This document shows, piece by piece, positions 1-6,873 of a stretch of 25,644 nucleotides of DNA. The stretch is taken from positions 1 to 25,644 of IMG/VR virus record IMGVR_UViG_3300032304_000966; one strand, written 5' to 3'. Positions within the stretch are counted from its first letter, which is position 1; each line of letters begins with the position of its first letter. Origin of the DNA: a virus. The notes under the pieces were generated by a model. The model was not told the origin of the DNA. It saw only the letters and a list, made by a program, of their open reading frames with translations, and searched no databases. The position numbers and the translations under genes are program-made.

Positions 1-36
1 GTATACTTTTCACCACTTGAATACGTCAAGGAAATA
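1..36. repeat. 36-bp terminal direct repeat, left copy
   Basis: Identical to 25609-25644 and also to 7916-7951. All three copies encode the same piece of a YD repeat (ISLTYSSGEKYT) on the minus strand. Identity of the left copy with the internal copy continues to base 47. Confidence 0.9.
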
Positions 37-419
37 TTGTTATTCCTTTCATCATATTCAAAGGTATACTTTTTACCATTTGGATACGTCTGAGAAATCT
101 TGTTATTCCTATCATCATATTCATAAACAGAAAACCGAGATTTCATGCTGTCGGTGTATTCCTCTTCAGGAATGACACGGATGACCTTGAGCTTATCCGT
201 AACAGACTTGTCGCCTTCAGTATGCACATTACCAAGGATTTCAATTTCCAATAGAATGAAATCCGAAGAAAATGAATAATAATTGAGGACATCTTCCATC
301 TTTTGACAGAAGTGAAATCCGTATTCACAGATTTTCATACGATCAGCAGTGTAAGTCTTACCGACTTTATACTCTTGATTACGGCATTTGAAATTGTAGG
401 TGGCTTTGTAAGCGATCAT
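1..419 (-). CDS. YD-repeat protein, N-terminal part, runs off the left edge
   Basis: Partial gene, starting at ATG 417-419 and open to the window edge. Residues 1-99 form a globular N-terminal domain with GFHFCQKMEDV and a conserved EGDKSVTDKLKVIRVI segment; it is nearly identical to the start of the complete paralogue at 7885-8586. I recognise this only as a phage domain often placed before repeats. From residue 100 come 21-residue repeats beginning EYDDRNN and carrying TYPNGKKYTF, resembling the YD/RHS repeat. The start lies 6 nt after a TANNNT-like hexamer, as in the paralogue, so the mRNA may be leaderless. If the window closes on itself through its 36-bp terminal match, this part joins the C-terminus at 25452-25644 in frame, giving a protein of about 191 residues. 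Confidence 0.85.
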   Translation of the reverse strand, partial: MIAYKATYNFKCRNQEYKVGKTYTADRMKICEYGFHFCQKMEDVLNYYSFSSDFILLEIEILGNVHTEGDKSVTDKLKVIRVIPEEEYTDSMKSRFSVYEYDDRNNKISQTYPNGKKYTFEYDERNNNISLTYSSGEKY

Positions 420-425
420 ATTTGT

Positions 426-446
426 ATATTGCGTCAGTGTTTTATT
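426..446 (-). promoter_or_regulatory. Leaderless-type promoter element P1
   Basis: Minus strand shows AATAAAACACTG, 3 nt, then CAATAT (one change from TANNNT), then exactly 6 nt to the ATG of the left YD-repeat gene. Identical to the element before the paralogue at 8586, so it was copied with the gene. Confidence 0.55.
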
Positions 447-448
447 GT

Positions 449-805
449 TCAATCGTAATCAAAGCCATAAAGAACGAAGTGATCTCCGATCTTAATTTCC
501 TGAAGACCTCCCCTATACTTAGATTCCGCAGAAGTGGAATACAGATTGTCGAAGTTTTCACGACTTTCGCTGATACTGATAAGAGAACCACCTTCGTAGT
601 TGTAGCTATCCATCATCGAATCAATACGCTCAACCGCAGTTTGATAAAGCTCATGATTCTTAACAGCTTTCTGCATTTCATCATGCAGAGGAATGCTTGC
701 AATGTCTTGCTTGACAGCAATACTTTGATATTGATCGGGAAACACACCATGCTTGGAAGCATACGCATGAACCCACGACGGGAAATTAATGATAACGTCT
801 TGCAT
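449..805 (-). CDS. Hypothetical protein, 118 aa
   Basis: I do not recognise this protein. It begins MQDVIINFPSWVHAYASKHG and is mildly acidic with a predicted helical middle (HDEMQKAVKNHELYQTAVERI), and no cysteines or transmembrane segments are visible. I chose the ATG at 803-805 because it follows the stop of the upstream gene by 4 nt; an earlier in-frame ATG at 865 would overlap that gene by 56 nt. It is probably co-transcribed with the gp88-like gene before it. There is no Shine-Dalgarno sequence, so translation may be coupled to termination of the neighbour. Confidence 0.7.
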   Translation of the reverse strand: MQDVIINFPSWVHAYASKHGVFPDQYQSIAVKQDIASIPLHDEMQKAVKNHELYQTAVERIDSMMDSYNYEGGSLISISESRENFDNLYSTSAESKYRGGLQEIKIGDHFVLYGFDYD

Positions 806-809
806 AGAA

Positions 810-1511
810 TTAGAAATTGGAGACAACGAAACCAGAAGTATCTTTCTTGGCTTTACCAAGAGCAATCAAACCAACAACAACGTTCTTGGGATCAAGGAAG
901 CGAAGATCATCTTCAACTCCATTGATAACCTTCTTACCCTTGTAGGTTTCAGGAAGAGAACCCTTGAACACAACAGCAATGTTTCCACCACAAGCGAGAA
1001 CAATGTCGCACGCAGCGTCATTTGTTTCGCTACGGCTAAAGGTAAGGTGGTAGTTCTTAGGAAGATCACCACTAAGGAAGCGAAGCATACGCTTGTCATC
1101 CTTGGTGTAATCGTAGAATTGAACGTTGGGGAAGTGATCCATGAAGTTCTTACCTTCGAACTTGATGCTTTCCCAAGCAATGTCGCTGGTAAGATTAAGT
1201 CGGAAACAAGGAGTCAAACCTTTCTTTTCAGCCCGCTTGATTGTATTGGTAACTTCCCGATGCAGGGAAGTAAGGAATTCTTGGCGATTGTGCCAGAACT
1301 CTTGAGTCTTTTTAATTCTGGATTGTTGATTGCGGTTATACACACCCAATCCAGCGGTATTCAAACATCCAAGAGCGCATCCCGGACTTGCTTTAGGACA
1401 AGTATTCTTACCACTAAGAGTGTAAGGAGCAAGATGGATACCGCTGGAAAGGTATCCAAGCTTGGTTCCTTTGAGAATCTTTGGATTTGAGGTAGTCAGC
1501 AGCTTTTGCAT
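810..1511 (-). CDS. gp88-like cysteine-cluster phage protein
   Basis: 233 residues. The N-terminal third carries a cysteine cluster, NTCPKASPGCALGCLNTAG, followed by RIKKTQEFWHNRQEFL. This pattern (short N-terminal beta region, C-x5-C-x3-C, then a basic helix) is what I remember of the phage 'gene product 88' / DUF7227-like family, whose function is not established. The cysteines could bind metal or an Fe-S cluster, which is inference. The ATG at 1509-1511 is exactly 6 nt after the TAGGGT hexamer of the upstream promoter element, favouring it over a GTG 6 nt further upstream at 1515-1517. A purine-rich GGGTG upstream could also act as a weak ribosome binding site. Confidence 0.75.
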   Translation of the reverse strand: MQKLLTTSNPKILKGTKLGYLSSGIHLAPYTLSGKNTCPKASPGCALGCLNTAGLGVYNRNQQSRIKKTQEFWHNRQEFLTSLHREVTNTIKRAEKKGLTPCFRLNLTSDIAWESIKFEGKNFMDHFPNVQFYDYTKDDKRMLRFLSGDLPKNYHLTFSRSETNDAACDIVLACGGNIAVVFKGSLPETYKGKKVINGVEDDLRFLDPKNVVVGLIALGKAKKDTSGFVVSNF

Positions 1512-1517
1512 GCTCAC

Positions 1518-1538
1518 ACCCTAGCGCAGTGTTTAATT
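1518..1538 (-). promoter_or_regulatory. Leaderless-type promoter element P2
   Basis: Minus strand AAACACTG, 3 nt, TAGGGT, then 6 nt to ATG 1509-1511. The stop codon of the preceding gene (1540-1542) directly abuts the element. Confidence 0.55.
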
Positions 1539-1539
1539 G

Positions 1540-1779
1540 TTACCGAGCCTTGCTTCCTTTAACACTAGCCATTGTCCTGCGATACTTTCCAATGACTTCA
1601 TACAGTTCATTCTGCTTTTGAGCAAGGAAAGTAGCAACATCGGTAGCAGTAAGATTTCCACCTTTGCCATTGGTTTGAAGGAAACCACGGATATTAACCA
1701 TCAGTTCATGCTTCTCAGCAACTTCACGGTCATTAAATAGTTTGCCATCTTTAGTTTCAAATACCTTTACCAGTTTCAT
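1540..1779 (-). CDS. Hypothetical protein, 79 aa
   Basis: Begins MKLVKVFETKDGKLFNDREVAEKHE, then a probable helical region with NLTATDVATFLAQKQNELYEVIGKYRR and a basic tail. I do not recognise a family; the opening (beta strands with 'F-x-T-x-DGK-x-F' followed by a helix) is common in small phage proteins. The leader is A/T-rich with no Shine-Dalgarno. It follows the 103-aa gene with a 26-nt gap and is probably in the same transcript as the two genes before it. Confidence 0.7.
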   Translation of the reverse strand: MKLVKVFETKDGKLFNDREVAEKHELMVNIRGFLQTNGKGGNLTATDVATFLAQKQNELYEVIGKYRRTMASVKGSKAR

Positions 1780-1805
1780 ATTTTTTATTTTTTAGTTGTT
1801 GTTTA

Positions 1806-2117
1806 TTATCCTTTGTAAAGTTCTCCAAGTTCAACAAGAGTGTCCCAATTATTAGGATCAATACCCATATGACGATAGACTGATTCCCAATGCTCTTGTT
1901 CACCATCAGACGGATCAGGCAAATGCCAATACCCGAAATACTCATTGACCTGTTCTGTTTTGTCTTTCTGAATGCTATTCTTTTTATGTTTGAACGTTCT
2001 ATTGTCTCTGCAATACGCGCACGAACCATTGTTTTTACAAGACCAATCAAACCTGCGAGAATCGTAATATGGTTTGCGTTTTTCTTTGCCGTGGTGTATT
2101 GCTTTTTCCAGACTCAT
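1806..2117 (-). CDS. Small basic cysteine-motif phage protein
   Basis: 103 residues. It opens MSLEKAIHHGKEKRKPYY and contains WSCKNNGSCAYCRDNRTFKHKK, a C-x5-C-x2-C pattern in a basic stretch. I recognise this opening as a recurrent small phage protein of unknown function; a zinc-binding or nucleic-acid role is a guess from the cysteines and lysines. The C-terminal half is acidic (DPSDGEQEHWESVYRHMGIDP). Its ATG overlaps the stop of the upstream gene (ATGA), so translation is probably coupled. Confidence 0.8.
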   Translation of the reverse strand: MSLEKAIHHGKEKRKPYYDSRRFDWSCKNNGSCAYCRDNRTFKHKKNSIQKDKTEQVNEYFGYWHLPDPSDGEQEHWESVYRHMGIDPNNWDTLVELGELYKG

Positions 2118-2398
2118 AGAATTTTGTAAATTTTGTAAACGGTAGATGCTGTTTCCCCAACATCAATTTCCTCCATTCCGAAGTTTCCGTAGTCTTCAAT
2201 AATATGACGAATACGAGAAAAGTCAAACGTTTTGAATTCATGGGATTTGCAATTCTTGCAGTAATGAACTGCAATGAACTTTTCATTTGTTTCTGAGATT
2301 GAAATGCAATCTGATAGAGGATGCAATTCGGTTGAGTTATTGATAATGTCAGTAACAACCTTCGTAATGTCTTCGATGTTAAATGTATGTGCGCTCAT
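2114..2398 (-). CDS. Hypothetical protein with CxxC, 94 aa
   Basis: Begins MSAHTFNIEDITKVVTDIIN and has one CKNC pair in the middle (VHYCKNCKSHEF), which may bind zinc together with nearby histidines. I do not recognise a family. It is the first gene after a sigma70-like promoter at 2422-2450 and heads a small group of genes with the 103-aa and 79-aa proteins. The 4-nt ATGA overlap with the next gene supports an operon. Confidence 0.75.
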   Translation of the reverse strand: MSAHTFNIEDITKVVTDIINNSTELHPLSDCISISETNEKFIAVHYCKNCKSHEFKTFDFSRIRHIIEDYGNFGMEEIDVGETASTVYKIYKIL

Positions 2399-2421
2399 AT
2401 TAAGTGTGGTATTCTCTACTC

Positions 2422-2450
2422 ACTATACCATAGCGAGTTTGTCAGATCAA
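2422..2450 (-). promoter_or_regulatory. Sigma70-like promoter with extended -10
   Basis: Minus strand TTGATC, 17-bp spacer, TATAGT, with TG one base before the -10. Expected start is about 17 nt upstream of ATG 2396-2398. It lies in the gap after the TilS-like gene. No AAACACTG box is present, so this belongs to a different promoter class from most in the window. Confidence 0.55.
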
Positions 2451-2477
2451 TAAAGTTATTATAACAACATAAAGTTG

Positions 2478-3101
2478 TCAACTATAGAACTTTTTCTTGA
2501 CGATCTTTTCAAGACCAAACTTTTCAAACATCGGAGCAACCTCATTCCGAATCCAATTCCTTCTATACTTACTGTCTTGGTTGGTTTCATCTTCAATCAC
2601 ATAACCATTCAGCTTTTGACTGTTTGCATAGCTCACCATATTCTCTTTCGGAGAATGTAGAAATGGATGGCGAATACTGTATGAAGAATCATCCAACTGT
2701 GTGATTGTTGGAATTGGAATATATTCTGGACAACCGCGCAACATATTCATGATGTAACTCTCCACCGCATCATTGAGATGATGGCAAAGAACAACGTCAT
2801 GATTTAGACTGCGAAAGAAATCCAGTCTATCTTGGCGAAGATTATGCTCGACGTTGTTAAGAATGTCTTGGCTAGAGCGTGTTCCTACAACCAATTCAAT
2901 ATTCAATTCATGACAAAAGCGTTCAACGCTTTGTTGCATGATATTGTTTTGCGGTCGCAGGTTATGATTGTAGTGACACGCTTTAACACGATTGCCAAGC
3001 ATTCTATGTAGAAGGTGAAGGCAGGCGATACTATCAACACCACCACTCACCCCCACGAAAAAGGGACCATCAGGAATTAGCTTTTTATCAAAGAGAATCA
3101 T
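2478..3101 (-). CDS. tilS: TilS-like PP-loop ATPase (tRNA-Ile lysidine synthase N-domain)
   Basis: 207 residues. The PP-loop SGGVDS is at residues 19-24, YNHNLRP at 44-50, HHLNDAVE at 107-114, and the typical TilS segment DETNQDSKYRRNWIRNE at 171-187. TilS uses ATP and lysine to convert C34 of tRNA-Ile(CAU) to lysidine, changing decoding from AUG to AUA. Bacterial TilS is around 430 residues; this protein has only the catalytic N-terminal domain and lacks the C-terminal tRNA-binding domains. A purine-rich AAGGGA sits 7 nt before the ATG, one of the few good ribosome sites in the window. It could act on a phage or host tRNA, or on another substrate of the PP-loop superfamily. No tRNA gene is visible nearby. 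Confidence 0.88.
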   Translation of the reverse strand: MILFDKKLIPDGPFFVGVSGGVDSIACLHLLHRMLGNRVKACHYNHNLRPQNNIMQQSVERFCHELNIELVVGTRSSQDILNNVEHNLRQDRLDFFRSLNHDVVLCHHLNDAVESYIMNMLRGCPEYIPIPTITQLDDSSYSIRHPFLHSPKENMVSYANSQKLNGYVIEDETNQDSKYRRNWIRNEVAPMFEKFGLEKIVKKKFYS

Positions 3102-3119
3102 AGATGGTCCCTTGTTCGA

Positions 3120-3467
3120 TTAAGACAGAGCTTCATCAATGTCTTCAACAACAACAGATGCATCGAAATCAATACGAATGTTGTCCTCGGGAACGTCCTT
3201 GAAATAACGGATTGCCCGCTTCTCAAGTGCCCTGAAATGGTCCGCAATCTCCTCTTGGGTGTTCGGGCTCATCGGCAGGTTGAAGCTCTTACTGAGTGCC
3301 CTAGCGACCGCAATGCGGACTCCAAGTTGCTTGTCGAAACGATCAAGAGGATTGCAAAGAGAGTATCCATAGAATACTTCATTGTCCTTCTTGATTGCTA
3401 CGGTAACTCCACGCGGGTTATTCTTACGATCCCGGATGAACTGCTTGATGATAGTGTTATCGGTCAT
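3120..3467 (-). CDS. Conserved phage protein of unknown function, 115 aa
   Basis: Contains RDRKNNPRGVTVAIKKDNEVFYGYSLCNPLDRFDKQLGVRIAVARALS, a block I recall from many phage hypothetical proteins but for which I know no function. The N-terminal half looks like a small beta domain; the rest is helical with an acidic C-terminal tail. It lies 18 nt upstream of the TilS-like gene and 24 nt downstream of the 131-aa gene, in one presumed transcript. Confidence 0.8.
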   Translation of the reverse strand: MTDNTIIKQFIRDRKNNPRGVTVAIKKDNEVFYGYSLCNPLDRFDKQLGVRIAVARALSKSFNLPMSPNTQEEIADHFRALEKRAIRYFKDVPEDNIRIDFDASVVVEDIDEALS

Positions 3468-3491
3468 ATGTTTGTGTGTTATTGGTTGTTG

Positions 3492-3887
3492 TTACAGTTT
3501 GTGAAATTGTCGAAATTCAAGACTCTTTTCATGAAGTTTGTCAATCGCAGCATAGGTGAATGTTTGGCATCCAACCTCAATGCCATCTTTTTTGAAAAAT
3601 GCAGTGTATGAATCATTCAGCTTGCAAGTGTTTTCAACCTTGTTTGATAGCCAATTGATTACTTCAAGTGTATTATCTTCCCAAATCAAATCAGGAGCAT
3701 CATCACTTCCTTGCCAGTCTTTATATGCGCGACGGAAATTCACACCAATCCAAGGATTTCTTTTAAAGTCAGCGGCGTATGTTTCAACAGAGCGGTTATC
3801 AAAGCACTTATATCCAAACGACTGCGCAATAGTAAGAAGCGCAGGAAGATCATCGGGACTGATTTTTACGTTAATGTTGTTTTTCAT
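3492..3887 (-). CDS. Hypothetical protein, 131 aa, shares a C-terminal module with its neighbour
   Basis: Start chosen at ATG 3885-3887, one base after the stop of the preceding gene; an upstream in-frame ATG would lie deep inside that gene. The last 45 or so residues (KLNDSYTAFFKKDGIEVGCQTFTYAAIDKLHEK) match the end of the preceding gene product (KLNGSYTA...IQVGCQSIPVSAIREV). The N-terminal part (ISPDDLPALLTIAQSFGYKCFDNRS) is different. I do not recognise either domain. The shared end looks like a small beta-hairpin plus helix module used by both proteins. Confidence 0.75.
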   Translation of the reverse strand: MKNNINVKISPDDLPALLTIAQSFGYKCFDNRSVETYAADFKRNPWIGVNFRRAYKDWQGSDDAPDLIWEDNTLEVINWLSNKVENTCKLNDSYTAFFKKDGIEVGCQTFTYAAIDKLHEKSLEFRQFHKL

Positions 3888-3888
3888 A

Positions 3889-4503
3889 TTATTGGTTGTT
3901 TGAGACTTCATCGTAAGTTGCGAGAACTTCACGAATCGCGGAGACTGGAATACTCTGGCATCCGACTTGAATGGTCGTGGTATTAGGAACAATCTTAGCA
4001 GTGTATGAACCATTAAGCTTCACTTCGATTGGCTTTGGAGCAACGCTCAGATTACTAAGAGCAGCACTAACAGTAACCCAAGGAAGTAGAGTGTTTTTCG
4101 AAAGGGATTTGAAACACGCATAAAATGCATTTCGAGAAATATCAATGTCTCGGAAATGCTTTCTGATTTGTTTTTCAGCTTTAAACAAACCGTTCAACTT
4201 CTTTTCGAGTTTCCATTGTGCATCGTAAATAGCTTCGTTATCTACAATATCGAATGAATAGTCGGACAAACTACCGAAAAGTTTATCAGCTTCTTTTGAA
4301 GCTCTGTATTCGGAAAATTGTAAATAAATAGAATCAACATTATATGCATCGTTAAAAGGATGAAACAGATCAAAAATGTATTCAACATCATGCCCAAGGA
4401 CATTTACTGTGAGGCTCATTTGCTCATCAGGATTCCAAACCTTAGCAAATGCATCGTATAGTTTCTTAGCGAGTTTGAGGTCAATTAGACTTTCTTTTTT
4501 CAT
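3889..4503 (-). CDS. Hypothetical protein, 204 aa, with shared C-terminal module
   Basis: First gene of a four-gene run (this, 131 aa, 115 aa, TilS-like). Mostly helical, acidic N-terminal half; the middle has KLEKKLNGLFKAEKQIRKHFRD, possibly a short coiled coil. The C-terminal VKLNGSYTAKI...IQVGCQSIPVSAI repeats in the next gene product. No known family recognised. Its leader is CA-rich with no Shine-Dalgarno; a promoter element ends 22 nt upstream. Confidence 0.75.
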   Translation of the reverse strand: MKKESLIDLKLAKKLYDAFAKVWNPDEQMSLTVNVLGHDVEYIFDLFHPFNDAYNVDSIYLQFSEYRASKEADKLFGSLSDYSFDIVDNEAIYDAQWKLEKKLNGLFKAEKQIRKHFRDIDISRNAFYACFKSLSKNTLLPWVTVSAALSNLSVAPKPIEVKLNGSYTAKIVPNTTTIQVGCQSIPVSAIREVLATYDEVSNNQ

Positions 4504-4525
4504 AGTGGTTGTTGGTTGTGATGTT

Positions 4526-4546
4526 AGATTAGCGCAGTGTTTTATT
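4526..4546 (-). promoter_or_regulatory. Promoter element P3
   Basis: Minus strand AATAAAACACTG, 3 nt, TAATCT, then 22 nt to ATG 4501-4503. The TAA stop codons of the preceding gene lie within the element. Confidence 0.5.
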
Positions 4547-4838
4547 ATTCCATTAGATTTTCTAAGAATTTTTCGGTCTTCTTACGAAGATTCTTTATCA
4601 CTTGAGATTGTCCATTCTCTGTTCCAGCGACATAACCACAGTAATAAATAGCTCCGTAAAAATCTTTATCATTTCGGATGATCTTGGTAAATGAAAGTTT
4701 CAAAGTAATGATGGGAAAGTCAGAACTTCTCCACACACTTTCATAACATCCATCTTCACCTTGGATATTTTCAAATCCTTTACTCTTCATGAATTCATGA
4801 GAGTCATCATCCCGCAGCGGTATTTTTTCCATGTGCAT
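4545..4838 (-). CDS. Hypothetical protein, 97 aa
   Basis: Begins MHMEKIPLRDDDSHEFMKSKGF, followed by beta-rich sequence (FPIITLKLSFTKI, FYGAIYYCGYVAG) and a basic helical end (VIKNLRKKTEKFLENLME). It ends in two consecutive TAA codons inside promoter element P3. ATG 4836-4838 is two nt after the stop of the preceding gene; a second ATG two codons later is equally possible. No family recognised. Confidence 0.7.
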   Translation of the reverse strand: MHMEKIPLRDDDSHEFMKSKGFENIQGEDGCYESVWRSSDFPIITLKLSFTKIIRNDKDFYGAIYYCGYVAGTENGQSQVIKNLRKKTEKFLENLME

Positions 4839-4840
4839 GA

Positions 4841-5386
4841 TTAGAATACAACCTCTTCGTTTTTGATTTGACGACCTTGATAGAACTCAACCCATCCACC
4901 AAACTCATTGGTTGAACCAGTCTCAATAACCAGCAGTTGATAATCAACAATCTTGGATGGAGTTTCCCATTCAACGATACAAGTGTCTCCAAACATTTCA
5001 TTCTGAAACTTCTTCTTGTAAACAATATCACCGTTGTAGATTTCTTGTGGGTAACTGTCAAAGTCAAACAACCAACCATTATCACTTTCCATCAGAACGT
5101 TACGACGATCAGGTATAAAGAAGTCAGGACGATTGTAAAACTTAACGTCACAAGCATCTTGGAAAACGCTACACATCAAAAGGTATTCATTGTCACTTCC
5201 AACATGATCCAGAGTGATGACAATGTATTCAGAATGGTTAGCTTTCCAACCACGCTTTTCTTTAACGGTAAAGTCAGGAAGCTTGCCCTTGGCAGTATCA
5301 TCAAGCTCGATCAGAAGATCAACGTCGTTGATACGAATAAGATCACCTTGCTTTGAATTACGAAATGAGTTGATAAGTTCTTTCAT
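4841..5386 (-). CDS. Hypothetical protein, 181 aa, weak DUF4178 resemblance
   Basis: Begins at ATG 5384-5386, 5 nt after the stop of the Ser-rich membrane protein gene. Beta-rich, acidic: KQGDLIRINDVDLLIELDD, then SEYIVITLDHVGSDNEYLLMCSVFQDA, FYNRPDFFIPDRR and GGWVEFYQGRQI. The pattern of a small barrel followed by 'EYLL' and a Trp/Glu-rich end reminds me of DUF4178 proteins, which occur beside PspA homologues in bacteria. Here a PspA gene lies two genes upstream, which makes the idea attractive, but the sequence match is weak and unproven. Confidence 0.65.
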   Translation of the reverse strand: MKELINSFRNSKQGDLIRINDVDLLIELDDTAKGKLPDFTVKEKRGWKANHSEYIVITLDHVGSDNEYLLMCSVFQDACDVKFYNRPDFFIPDRRNVLMESDNGWLFDFDSYPQEIYNGDIVYKKKFQNEMFGDTCIVEWETPSKIVDYQLLVIETGSTNEFGGWVEFYQGRQIKNEEVVF

Positions 5387-5391
5387 ATATC

Positions 5392-6060
5392 TTACATTGT
5401 TCTTGAAATTAGAAATCCAATGATGATAAACAAGGGGGTAATTCCTACAATCCACAACATTACAGTCAGGAACGTGCTGCCAGTGTTAGAATGACTGACT
5501 ACAGTTGGAGCATCACCAACATAATAATGATCACGGTCCATCAAAGTATTCATCATGACAGCATCCGAGAGAGCATCATAAAGCATGAAGGTTCCAAGTC
5601 CCGGTCCACCACCATTCCAGTATCCATAACCACCAACATTTTGATTGTAAGTAATATTGTAGCTAGTGCCGTTGGCCTTGTAAGTCTGTGGAATATGATC
5701 GGGACGCTTGGTAGGTTCGGTAGCGAACTTACTGGTATATGTAGTTGCTTTCTTAGCCTTGAAATCAGCAACAGCAGATTCACGGGTTTTGAAAACAGTG
5801 CCACTCTTGGATGCCGCTTCATACTTGGACCGTTCAACATTAGACTGTGGACGGGTAGAAGTTTGAGGCTTAGAGAACCAGCTACTTGAACTCTTACTAG
5901 GAGTGCTGCCATTATATTTGGCACTATTGCTACCACTTGATCCAGTAGTGCCGTAACTCTTAGAGCTACTTGAGCTACTACTTGGTTTAGCGTCAATCAT
6001 GCCCACGCTTACAGTAAGAGCGATAAGGGCGAATCCGATTTGTTTAATGAGTGTTTTCAT
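5392..6060 (-). CDS. Secreted or membrane-anchored Ser-rich protein
   Basis: 222 residues. A clear N-terminal signal peptide (MKTLIKQIGFALIALTVSVG, probable cleavage after residues IDA near 24) is followed by a Ser/Thr/Gly-rich low-complexity region to about residue 75, a basic middle, then YGYWNGGGPGLGTFMLYDAL near 145-165 and one C-terminal hydrophobic segment (about 195-217, FLTVMLWIVGITPLFIIIGF) ending in SRTM. It therefore probably spans the inner membrane with most of the chain outside the cytoplasm. No enzyme motif is seen. It is directly downstream of PspA with its own promoter element and may be the membrane partner of PspA; that is inference from order. Confidence 0.8.
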   Translation of the reverse strand: MKTLIKQIGFALIALTVSVGMIDAKPSSSSSSSKSYGTTGSSGSNSAKYNGSTPSKSSSSWFSKPQTSTRPQSNVERSKYEAASKSGTVFKTRESAVADFKAKKATTYTSKFATEPTKRPDHIPQTYKANGTSYNITYNQNVGGYGYWNGGGPGLGTFMLYDALSDAVMMNTLMDRDHYYVGDAPTVVSHSNTGSTFLTVMLWIVGITPLFIIIGFLISRTM

Positions 6061-6069
6061 TCTGTAGTT

Positions 6070-6090
6070 ATATTAGGTCAGTGTTTAACG
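6070..6090 (-). promoter_or_regulatory. Promoter element P4
   Basis: Minus strand AAACACTG, 3 nt, TAATAT, then 9 nt to ATG 6058-6060. It overlaps the TAA stop (6085-6087) of the PspA gene. Confidence 0.55.
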
Positions 6091-6825
6091 AACAACCGTC
6101 GCTGTGGTTTCAATAACGTTGTCGAAAGAGTTGATTGGATTGTATGCAAGGTTGCCACCGTTGCTCTTACCTTCGAATTGAGCAAGAGCAAGTTCAGCCA
6201 TAGTCTGATTGGTAGCTTCAAGCTCATCAATTTCAGCGAGAGACACGCTATCTTTAGCCACACGAAGACGACCAGCCGCCTTGTTGCGTTCATCTTCAAC
6301 AAGCGTAGTGATACGTTCAAGACTTTCACCACTACTACCAAGTGAGGTAATCATACCGTTAGCCATTTCGGTAAGTTCGGCGGTTGCCTTCTTAACCTTG
6401 AGGTCATTGATACCACGACCAAGAGCTTCCATCTTATCTTTAGCAGCCTTGACAGAAACATCACGGGCACGGGTCAAATCCTTGTAAGACTTTTCAGCAG
6501 CTTCCAACTGTGCCAAAACTTCATCATGTTCCTTGTCAACAGTTTGTAGACGAAGAGCAAGTTGAGCAGCAAGATCTCGCTTACCAGCTTGTAGAAGAAC
6601 TGGAATCTTAGCCCGAAGATCGTCTTCATCAACAGACAACTTCTTAGCTTGTGCTGAGAGCTTTTCAACAAGAGCAGCTTGAATAGCAAGACCGCCGTTG
6701 AAGTTAGCAATTTGCTTACGAAGATTTTCCTTCTCATTTTCAAGAAGAGCTTCAGGATTATTCTTTTCAATGCCACCGATAAAGAGAGCAAAGAAACCAC
6801 GGATTAGATTGAGGAGGCGTTTCAT
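6085..6825 (-). CDS. pspA: PspA/IM30 family protein
   Basis: 246 residues, almost wholly helical and charged, with the PspA/IM30 pattern: a short amphipathic start (MKRLLNLIRGFFALFIGGIE), NPEALLENEKENLRKQI, long heptad-rich coiled coils (LAAQLALRLQTVDKEHDEVLAQLEAAEKSYKDL split over residues 100-140) and AKDKMEALGRGINDLKVKKA. This family, related to ESCRT-III, assembles on stressed inner membranes and limits proton leakage. Bacterial PspA is about 220 residues. Here the protein extends about 40 residues with a low-complexity Asn-rich end. Encoding it on a phage suggests protection of the membrane during infection or against abortive defences. The promoter element lies 27 nt upstream of the ATG. 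Confidence 0.9.
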   Translation of the reverse strand: MKRLLNLIRGFFALFIGGIEKNNPEALLENEKENLRKQIANFNGGLAIQAALVEKLSAQAKKLSVDEDDLRAKIPVLLQAGKRDLAAQLALRLQTVDKEHDEVLAQLEAAEKSYKDLTRARDVSVKAAKDKMEALGRGINDLKVKKATAELTEMANGMITSLGSSGESLERITTLVEDERNKAAGRLRVAKDSVSLAEIDELEATNQTMAELALAQFEGKSNGGNLAYNPINSFDNVIETTATVVR

Positions 6826-6852
6826 AGTGTTGTATCGTCTTGTGATGTTTGT

Positions 6853-6873
6853 AGATTAGAGCAGTGTTTTATT
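6853..6873 (-). promoter_or_regulatory. Promoter element P5
   Basis: Minus strand AATAAAACACTG, 3 nt, TAATCT, then 27 nt to ATG 6823-6825 of pspA. The TAA of the preceding 64-aa gene (6869-6871) is part of the element. Confidence 0.5.

Noticed and set aside
2458-2481. TTGACA and TATAAT on the minus strand after the TilS-like gene
   Set aside because: Both boxes are perfect but only 12 bp apart, too close for a sigma70 promoter; the TTGATC/TATAGT pair just downstream has 17-bp spacing.
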